Shown: positions 1 through 6,995 of the stretch, piece after piece
Layout of the letters: the number at the start of each line of letters is the position of its first letter
How positions within the stretch are numbered: position 1 is the first letter of the stretch
Source of the DNA: Tannerellaceae bacterium
GTDB taxonomy: Bacteria > Bacteroidota > Bacteroidia > Bacteroidales > Tannerellaceae
NCBI GenBank assembly: GCA_031279915.1
Contig: JAITHO010000129.1
Location: 1-6,995, forward strand
Length of the DNA: 6,995 nt
Direction: 5' to 3'
The notes under the pieces: generated by a model
Database searches by the model: none
Seen by the model: only the letters and a program-made list of their open reading frames with translations
Told to the model about the DNA's origin: nothing
Made by a program: the position numbers and the translations under genes

Positions 1-3474
<3,474 letters not shown>

Positions 3475-3501
3475 GTATTTATGTATTATATGATGTTCCG
3501 G

Positions 3502-3531
3502 CAAATGTACGGGATTAAAAAGTAGGAGCAA
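3502..3531 (-). promoter_or_regulatory. Predicted Bacteroidota-type promoter of metH
   Basis: On the minus strand a TTG (3529-3531) is followed after 19 bp by TACATTTG (3502-3509), matching the Bacteroidota -33/-7 consensus of TTTG and TAnnTTTG with its usual spacing. The -7 element ends 27 bp before the metH ATG, so the leader would be only about 20-25 nt and A/T-rich. That is too short for a cobalamin or SAM riboswitch. Confidence 0.65.
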
Positions 3532-3593
3532 TACCTATTTGGCGATATTGCGGCGATGCCTCTGCTGCGCTGTACTTGCCAATTGTTTTTCCC

Positions 3594-3601
3594 TACATTT
3601 G
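3594..3601 (+). promoter_or_regulatory. Predicted -7 element for the oxidoreductase gene
   Basis: TACATTTG fits the Bacteroidota -7 consensus TAnnTTTG exactly and lies 37 bp upstream of the ATG at 3639. The upstream element is poor: the nearest candidate is CTTG at 3575-3578, only 15 bp away instead of about 19. The promoter may therefore be weaker, or need an activator. Transcription would start near 3606-3608, giving an A/T-rich leader of about 30 nt. Confidence 0.5.
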
Positions 3602-3638
3602 CCCGACAAGCATATTATTAACATTAAATATTTCTACA

Positions 3639-4682
3639 ATGAACAACAATGCAAGCAAGATACGTTTCGGAATTATCGGAACTAACTTCATCAGCGATTG
3701 GGTTATGGCCGGAGCAAAGCAGGACGCCAGATTCGAAGCCGCTGCTGTATGCTCGCGCAATCAGGACACTGCCGATGCCTTTGCATCCCGCCACGGAATT
3801 GCGCACACCTTCACCTCCCTGGAGGCAATGGCCCAGAGCCATCTCATCGACGCCGTATACATAGCATCGCCCAACCATCTGCATGCCGAGCAGAGCCTCC
3901 TGTGCATGAGCCATGGCAAGCACGTTCTCTGCGAGAAGCCTCTGGCAGCGAATGCCGCCCAGGCGCGCCGGATGATAGCCCTCGCACGATCAAAGCGCCT
4001 TGCTCTGATGGAGGCCATGAAGCCTGTGCTGACGCCTAACTTCCGAGCCGTAATCGACAATCTGCATCGCATAGGTACCGTGCGCCGATATTTCTCCAGC
4101 TATTGCCAATACTCATCGAGATACGACAAGCTCAAAGCCGGCGAGCTGCCCAATGCCTTCAGAGCCGACTACGCGAACGGAGCTTTGGTCGACATCGGCA
4201 TCTATACCATCTATCCGATGCTGACGCTCTTCGGCAAGCCTTTGCAGATACAGGCCAACGGATTGCTGCTGCCAACCGGAGTAGATGGCCAGGGCGCCGT
4301 GAATTTCCGCTATCCCGAAATGAATGCTACCGTGCTATACTCAAAGATTGCCGACTCGGCTCTGCCTACCGAGATACAGGGAGAATCCGGTACGATCACG
4401 CTCGACCGAATCAACATCATCGGCAAAGTGAGCTTCTCCCAGCGACGCCAAGCGGCTTCCGGCAAAAATCTTCCTACAACGTCCGAAGACCTCAGCGCTG
4501 TAACCGATAAAGACGAATATTATTACGAGGTAGCCGAGTTTATCGACATCATTCTCAGCGCACGCTATGAATCGGCTATCAACTCGCACGCAAATTCGCT
4601 TGCTACTTTGGATGTAATGGATGAGATACGCCGGCAACTCGGCGTTGTTTATCCGGCCGATGGGCTGGATGCGGAGGAATAA
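3639..4682 (+). CDS. Gfo/Idh/MocA-family NAD(P)-dependent oxidoreductase
   Basis: A 347-residue cytosolic dehydrogenase of the Gfo/Idh/MocA superfamily, whose members usually oxidise or reduce sugars, inositols or related polyols with NAD(P). The N-terminal Rossmann fold (about 6-125) opens with RFGIIGTNFI, a degenerate glycine-rich loop. It includes IASPNHLH (75-82) and the family signature CEKPLA, with Lys100 in the usual catalytic lysine position. The C-terminal alpha/beta domain (about 130-335) has NGALVDIGIY, with Asp185 and Tyr189 in the family's DxGxY motif. There is no signal peptide, so it is not a secreted Tat-type member. The frame is open upstream to 3576, but that would need a TTG start lying ahead of the predicted promoter. 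The ATG at 3639 fits the family N-terminus and follows an A/T-rich leader. Neither the substrate nor any link to the divergent metH can be read from the sequence. Confidence 0.92.
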   Translation: MNNNASKIRFGIIGTNFISDWVMAGAKQDARFEAAAVCSRNQDTADAFASRHGIAHTFTSLEAMAQSHLIDAVYIASPNHLHAEQSLLCMSHGKHVLCEKPLAANAAQARRMIALARSKRLALMEAMKPVLTPNFRAVIDNLHRIGTVRRYFSSYCQYSSRYDKLKAGELPNAFRADYANGALVDIGIYTIYPMLTLFGKPLQIQANGLLLPTGVDGQGAVNFRYPEMNATVLYSKIADSALPTEIQGESGTITLDRINIIGKVSFSQRRQAASGKNLPTTSEDLSAVTDKDEYYYEVAEFIDIILSARYESAINSHANSLATLDVMDEIRRQLGVVYPADGLDAEE

Positions 4683-4685
4683 TCG

Positions 4686-5123
4686 TTAAGGCTGCGGATG
4701 GCGATCGTCGGTCTCAAAATCGAAATCGAAGTCGAAATCGAAGTCGGAGCTTGTGAAATCTTCCAGCTCGCGGCGATCTTTCTTCGTAGGACGGCCAAGC
4801 CCTTTTGCTCTGTCTACGAATCCTGAGAGACGGCTCATTTCGAGAATTTCGTACTCTTCCGCCGGAGTGACGTTCTCCAAATAATTCTGGACGAGCTTGG
4901 CGCCTACGCGATTTGCCGTGAGCTCTATCACTCGGAAGGAGTATGTTATCGGAGGTTTGCGTACCTGAATTACTTCGCCGCTCTTTATCATCCGAGAGGG
5001 CTTGGCCACGGAATTTGCTACCGATACGCGACCTTTCTTGCAGGCTTCGGTTGCGATGGTTCGGGTTTTGAAGATGCGCACGGCCCACATCCATTTATCT
5101 ATCCTGATTTCCTCGGCCCCCAT
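4686..5123 (-). CDS. hslR: Hsp15-like RNA-binding protein with S4 domain
   Basis: A 145-residue homologue of Hsp15 (HslR; 133 residues in E. coli). Hsp15 binds free 50S subunits that still carry a nascent chain on tRNA and helps recycle them after aborted translation. The S4 RNA-binding fold covers about residues 6-67 (IRIDKWMWAVRIFKTRT, then KKGRVSVANSVAKPSRMIKSGEVIQV). The Hsp15-type basic motif GRPTKKDRRELEDF is at 110-123. The tail is unusual: residues 127-136 are five Asp-Phe dipeptides encoded by a hexanucleotide repeat, followed by an acidic and Pro-containing end. It is the third gene of the rplY-pth-hslR cluster, starting 4 bp after the pth stop, with no promoter of its own visible. 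Its stop lies 3 bp from that of the convergent oxidoreductase gene. Family assignment is firm; the exact Hsp15 role is inferred from homology. Confidence 0.9.
   Translation of the reverse strand: MGAEEIRIDKWMWAVRIFKTRTIATEACKKGRVSVANSVAKPSRMIKSGEVIQVRKPPITYSFRVIELTANRVGAKLVQNYLENVTPAEEYEILEMSRLSGFVDRAKGLGRPTKKDRRELEDFTSSDFDFDFDFDFETDDRHPQP
4717..4746. repeat. Hexanucleotide tandem repeat, five units, inside hslR
   Basis: Five consecutive 6-bp units read AAATCG, AAATCG, AAGTCG, AAATCG, AAGTCG on the plus strand. On the coding (minus) strand they give CGATTT or CGACTT, which both encode Asp-Phe. A change in copy number would keep the reading frame and only lengthen or shorten the Asp-Phe tail. 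Confidence 0.9.
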
Positions 5124-5127
5124 CGCC

Positions 5128-5691
5128 CTACTTATTATTATATAGGTTCATTGTGTTATCAACCCCAGCGAGGCAAAAGCTTCGAACCGCCTCGGCTGCC
5201 TGCGAGAGCCGCGCCGGAAGGGTAGCCTGCTCCTGGTCGTCAAAGTCGCTCAAAACATAATCGGCCTGGGCTCCGCGGCTAAAGTCATTGCCCACTCCAA
5301 AACGAAGCCTGGCATACTCGCGGGTGCCAAGCTTCTCCTCGATATCGCGCAGGCCGTTGTGCCCTCCGTGGCTGCCCCGCGCTTTGAGGCGGAGGCTTCC
5401 AAAGGGGAGGGCAATGTCGTCGGCAACGATTAATAGGTTTTCGTCGGAAATATTCTCCCGACCGAGCCAGTAGCGAACGGCCCGTCCGCTGGCGTTCATG
5501 AAAGTCGTTGGTTTGAAGAGCAGCAAGCTGCGACCTTTGATGCGGATTTGCGCCATATCGCCGTATCGCGTCGAGCTGAAAGGAATATCGGCGTCGGCAG
5601 CCAGCTTTTCGACCACGCGAAAGCCAATATTATGCCGCGTCTTCCAGTATTCCGGAGGGAAGTTCCCCAAACCAACGATCAGGTATTTCAT
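5128..5691 (-). CDS. pth: Peptidyl-tRNA hydrolase
   Basis: Hydrolyses the ester bond of peptidyl-tRNAs that drop off the ribosome, recycling tRNA; an essential cytosolic enzyme in bacteria. At 187 residues it is of normal length (E. coli 194). Landmarks line up with E. coli Pth: Asn10 in VGLGN, catalytic His20 in TRHNIGF, Asn66 in TTFMNASG (E. coli Asn68), the Asp91-Asp92 pair in [10 protein letters not shown] (E. coli Asp93), and Asn112 in [10 protein letters not shown] (E. coli Asn114). The segment after Asn10 reads FPPEY, where most homologues have PGxxY; I treat this as a lineage variant because the catalytic set is complete. Its ATG overlaps the rplY stop as ATGA (5688-5691), which suggests translational coupling. 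It ends with TAG 4 bp before the hslR start. Confidence 0.97.
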   Translation of the reverse strand: MKYLIVGLGNFPPEYWKTRHNIGFRVVEKLAADADIPFSSTRYGDMAQIRIKGRSLLLFKPTTFMNASGRAVRYWLGRENISDENLLIVADDIALPFGSLRLKARGSHGGHNGLRDIEEKLGTREYARLRFGVGNDFSRGAQADYVLSDFDDQEQATLPARLSQAAEAVRSFCLAGVDNTMNLYNNK

Positions 5692-6350
5692 TTGGAGGAT
5701 GAGGCGGCAGCTGCGGCGGCTCCTCTGGCGGCGCGGGTCAGCTTAACGGCGCAAACTACGGCGTTGGATGCATTCATCAGCTCAAGGTTATCATACTTAA
5801 GCGCTCCGACCTGGATGGTCTTCCCTAGCTCAAGATTGGTAATGTCGATCACCAGCTTTTCGGGCAAGTCCTTATACAGGGCTTTCACCTTTAGCTTGCG
5901 CATCTCAAGGCTGAGCTTACCGCCGGCTTTTACTCCCGCCGAGTGGCCCTCGAGCACAATAGGAATTTCGATTTCTATCGGCTTGTCTTCAAAGATCTCC
6001 TGAAAATCAATGTGGGTTATCTCATCGGTCACGGGCTGGGTTTGCAAATCTTTGACGATGGCTTTCACGGAGCCGGAGCCCCGTATGTTGAGTTCCACGA
6101 GATAAACCTCCGGAGTGTATAGCAGCCCCCGAACGTCGTCTTGGGCTACCGACAAGTGAGTTACAATGACCGCTTTTTTGTTAGCGATCTCCACCACCTT
6201 TTCTCCCTGCTTCAAAACGCCTTCGAAGGGCAGCTGGAAGGGAGCTGTACCGTAAAGAATGCAAGGTATGCCGTCGGCCTGACGGATCATTCGCGCAGCT
6301 TTTTTTCCGATGGCCTCTCTCGGATTAGCTTCTAATTGAAAAAATTTCAT
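5688..6350 (-). CDS. rplY: 50S ribosomal protein L25/general stress protein Ctc (long form)
   Basis: A 220-residue ribosomal protein of the L25/TL5/Ctc family, which binds 5S rRNA in the large subunit. The N-terminal L25 domain (about 1-117) has the typical start [19 protein letters not shown] with ILYG, and ends at [21 protein letters not shown]-terminal TL5/Ctc-type beta domain follows (about 120-205). This makes it the long form, unlike the 94-residue single-domain E. coli protein. The last residues form a low-complexity, Ala/Ser-rich tail ([13 protein letters not shown]). The start ATG at 6348-6350 is preceded by an A-rich leader without a clear Shine-Dalgarno sequence. It heads the rplY-pth-hslR operon and overlaps pth by 4 bp. 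In Bacillus the Ctc relative is a general stress protein; stress control here is not shown by the sequence. Confidence 0.96.
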   Translation of the reverse strand: MKFFQLEANPREAIGKKAARMIRQADGIPCILYGTAPFQLPFEGVLKQGEKVVEIANKKAVIVTHLSVAQDDVRGLLYTPEVYLVELNIRGSGSVKAIVKDLQTQPVTDEITHIDFQEIFEDKPIEIEIPIVLEGHSAGVKAGGKLSLEMRKLKVKALYKDLPEKLVIDITNLELGKTIQVGALKYDNLELMNASNAVVCAVKLTRAARGAAAAAASSSK

Positions 6351-6437
6351 GACTTAATTTTATTTTGATTGTGTTACTAAAAATTAGTTCTGCTTCCTAA
6401 TTCCTCATCACACGGATGCCGGATGAAAAAGCGGCGA
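6351..6437 (-). other. 5' leader of the rplY-pth-hslR transcript
   Basis: This stretch lies between the predicted promoter and the rplY ATG, giving a leader of about 75-85 nt. It becomes very A/T-rich near the start codon. It contains one small perfect hairpin, ACTAA-3 nt-TTAGT (6376-6388), and TCATC...GATGA further upstream could pair. Neither resembles a known riboswitch. Autoregulation by L25 would be speculation. Confidence 0.4.
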
Positions 6438-6468
6438 CAAAGTTAATCCATTTCCCATATTGTCCAAA
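6438..6468 (-). promoter_or_regulatory. Predicted Bacteroidota-type promoter of the rplY operon
   Basis: On the minus strand a full TTTG (6465-6468) is separated by 19 bp from TAACTTTG (6438-6445). Both boxes and the spacing match the Bacteroidota -33/-7 consensus, making this the best promoter match in the window. Transcription should start near 6430-6433 and run through rplY, pth and hslR. The site lies about 30-40 bp from the first degenerate copy of the adjacent repeat array. Confidence 0.7.
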
Positions 6469-6494
6469 TTATTAGCCTCCCTTTATTCATCCTT

Positions 6495-6518
6495 CATAAT
6501 TCTCCCGAAAAAATTTTG
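6495..6518 (+). repeat. Left copy of a long-range inverted repeat bounding the visible array
   Basis: CATAATTCTCCCG (6495-6507) is the exact reverse complement of 6970-6982. The similarity continues through the neighbouring A/T core (6508-6518 against 6957-6969, with a shorter homopolymer and one substitution). A third, shorter copy of GAGAATTATG occurs at 6891-6900. Confidence 0.75.
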
Positions 6519-6599
6519 CTCCTTATTTTGGTCATACATTCCATACTAACTTTTTTTTGCTCCCAATTCGGCGGCCGGAAAGTCCCGAAAAAACGTTTT

Positions 6600-6804
6600 G
6601 GAGCCATTTTTTCCGTCGGATACCCTCAAAACTTTTTTTTGGGGACATCCGGCGCATCGGAAACCCTCAAAACTTTTTTTTGGGGCCATCCGGCGCGTCG
6701 GATACCTTCAAAACTTTTTTTTGGAGCCATCCGACGCATCGGAAACCTTCAAAACTTTTTTTTGGAGGCATCCGGCGCGTCGGAAAGCTTCAAAACTTTT
6801 TTTT
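6600..6804. repeat. Five 41-bp tandem direct repeats within the array
   Basis: Units occupy 6600-6640, 6641-6681, 6682-6722, 6723-6763 and 6764-6804, each exactly 41 bp. Each ends in an identical CAAAACTTTTTTTT core, preceded by a variable part based on ATCCGGCGCGTCGG. Adjacent units among the last four differ at four positions, all outside the core. The first unit is more divergent, with a T run replacing part of the G/C-rich segment. Confidence 0.95.
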
Positions 6805-6847
6805 GGGGGTAAGTTGATGACCAAGTTGCCTCTAAAAAAAAGTTTTG
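6791..6847. repeat. Perfect 14-bp inverted repeat at the orientation switch
   Basis: CAAAACTTTTTTTT at 6791-6804 and AAAAAAAAGTTTTG at 6834-6847 are exact reverse complements separated by 29 bp. They could form a weak A/T stem in RNA or a cruciform in DNA. The pair marks where core orientation switches from T-type to A-type. Confidence 0.9.
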
Positions 6848-6858
6848 GAGGCAACTTG
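6822..6858. repeat. 11-bp inverted repeat around an A-type core
   Basis: CAAGTTGCCTC (6822-6832) and GAGGCAACTTG (6848-6858) are perfect reverse complements. The 15-nt loop between them consists of one T plus a complete AAAAAAAAGTTTTG core. This G/C-containing stem excludes pairing of the same core with the copy at 6791, so the two folds are alternatives. Confidence 0.85.
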
Positions 6859-6956
6859 ATGGCCGGAAAGTGGGGAAAAAAAAGTTTTGTGAGAATTATG
6901 CAGCCTAAATCTCCCCAAAAAAAAGTTTTGGAGGCAAGTTGACGGCAAAAAAGCAG

Positions 6957-6982
6957 CAAAACTTTTTTTCGGGAGAATTATG
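6957..6982 (-). repeat. Right copy of the long-range inverted repeat
   Basis: A T7 version of the core is followed by CGGGAGAATTATG (6970-6982), mirroring 6495-6507 about 450 bp away. Repeat-like sequence continues beyond it to the window end, so it may be one more array spacer rather than a true element end. Confidence 0.7.
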
Positions 6983-6995
6983 CCGTCGGAAAGTC

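Larger units (their letters stand above)
3475..3638. other. Divergent intergenic region between metH and the oxidoreductase gene
   Basis: This 164-bp spacer contains a promoter-like element for each flanking gene, one per strand, with about 84 bp between their -7 boxes. Both -7 boxes have the same sequence, TACATTTG. The middle (about 3540-3580) is G/C-richer and contains GGCGAT twice (3541, 3552). I see no convincing operator palindrome, no B12-box-like sequence (GCCACTG on either strand) and no RNA gene. Confidence 0.6.
6495..6995. repeat. Phased array of about 41 bp with an invertible 14-bp A/T core; continues past the right edge
   Basis: Twelve core positions are visible. The position just after each T run (or the G ending each TTTTG) falls at 6518, 6559, 6600, 6641, 6682, 6723, 6764, 6805, 6847, 6889, 6930 and 6970, so steps are 40-42 bp, mostly 41. 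The core is CAAAACTTTTTTTT (exact ending at 6640, 6681, 6722, 6763 and 6804; degenerate ending at 6558; T7 version at 6957-6969) or its reverse complement AAAAAAAAGTTTTG (exact at 6834, 6876 and 6917; degenerate near 6506 and 6587). In plus-strand order the orientations are A, T, A, T x5, A x3, T. The 26-29-bp spacers are related only in part. The last bases (GCCGTCGGAAAGTC) resemble a spacer beginning, so the array is cut by the window. I know of no named family that matches. Confidence 0.85.

Noticed and set aside
3475..3638. Cobalamin or SAM riboswitch upstream of metH
   Set aside because: The predicted metH leader is only about 20-25 nt, and no B12-box-like sequence or extended conserved fold is visible.
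3576..3638. Upstream TTG start for the oxidoreductase, adding 21 residues
   Set aside because: The extra residues have no match to the family, the region contains the predicted -7 box, and the ATG at 3639 places the Rossmann motif at the usual distance from the N-terminus.
4714..5094. 126-codon minus-strand open frame overlapping hslR
   Set aside because: It is a frame-shifted shadow of hslR with no recognisable domain, while the hslR frame gives a clear S4/Hsp15 protein.
6643..6784. Covarying palindrome in the CCGGCGCGTCGG part of the 41-bp units
   Set aside because: Differences between units do not restore pairing; each unit keeps at least one mismatch or wobble, so compensatory change is not supported.
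6791..6847. Rho-independent terminator
   Set aside because: The stem is itself almost all A/T and no G/C-rich hairpin directly precedes the T run; no gene on the plus strand ends just upstream.
6516..6959. Open frames of 83-114 codons across the repeat array, on both strands
   Set aside because: They come from a 41-bp repeat without stop codons. All plus frames are open, composition is extreme (Phe, Lys, Arg, Gly), and no domain or ribosome-binding signal is visible.
6506..6969. CRISPR array
   Set aside because: The repeated core is only 14 bp of A/T-rich sequence, it flips orientation, and the spacers are related to one another. No cas gene is in the window.

Overview
The window looks like chromosomal DNA of a member of the Bacteroidota, probably order Bacteroidales. 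The support is threefold. Promoter-like sites match the Bacteroidota pattern (TTG or TTTG, about 19 bp, then TAnnTTTG). The ATG codons of promoter-proximal genes follow A/T-rich leaders rather than strong Shine-Dalgarno sequences. The gene order rplY-pth-hslR is, from memory, familiar in this group. I cannot place the genus.

Layout. Positions 1-3474 (minus) hold almost all of metH, the cobalamin-dependent methionine synthase, running off the left edge near its C-terminus. A 164-bp divergent intergenic region (3475-3638) carries promoter-like sites facing both ways. Positions 3639-4682 (plus) encode a Gfo/Idh/MocA-family NAD(P)-dependent oxidoreductase of unknown substrate. It converges, with a 3-bp gap, on a minus-strand cluster that reads rplY (6350-5688), pth (5691-5128), hslR-like (5123-4686). 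This cluster has a good promoter match at 6438-6468 and is packed as an operon: ATGA overlap between rplY and pth, and 4 bp between pth and hslR. Its theme is the large ribosomal subunit and peptidyl-tRNA: a 5S rRNA-binding L25/Ctc protein, an enzyme that recycles peptidyl-tRNA, and a homologue of Hsp15, which binds 50S subunits carrying blocked nascent chains.

The right end (about 6495-6995) has no credible gene. It holds the most unusual structure in the window: a repeat array with a strict register of about 41 bp. A 14-bp A/T core appears as CAAAACTTTTTTTT or as its reverse complement, switching orientation without losing register. At least twelve core positions are visible, eight of them exact copies (five in one orientation, three in the other), and the array continues past the right edge. 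Open frames across it are artefacts of the repeat.

The rest is ordinary housekeeping sequence with a few small oddities: a hexanucleotide tandem repeat giving an (Asp-Phe)5 tail in the Hsp15-like protein, an Asn where E. coli MetH has an AdoMet-contacting Asp, and a variant N-terminal motif in Pth.
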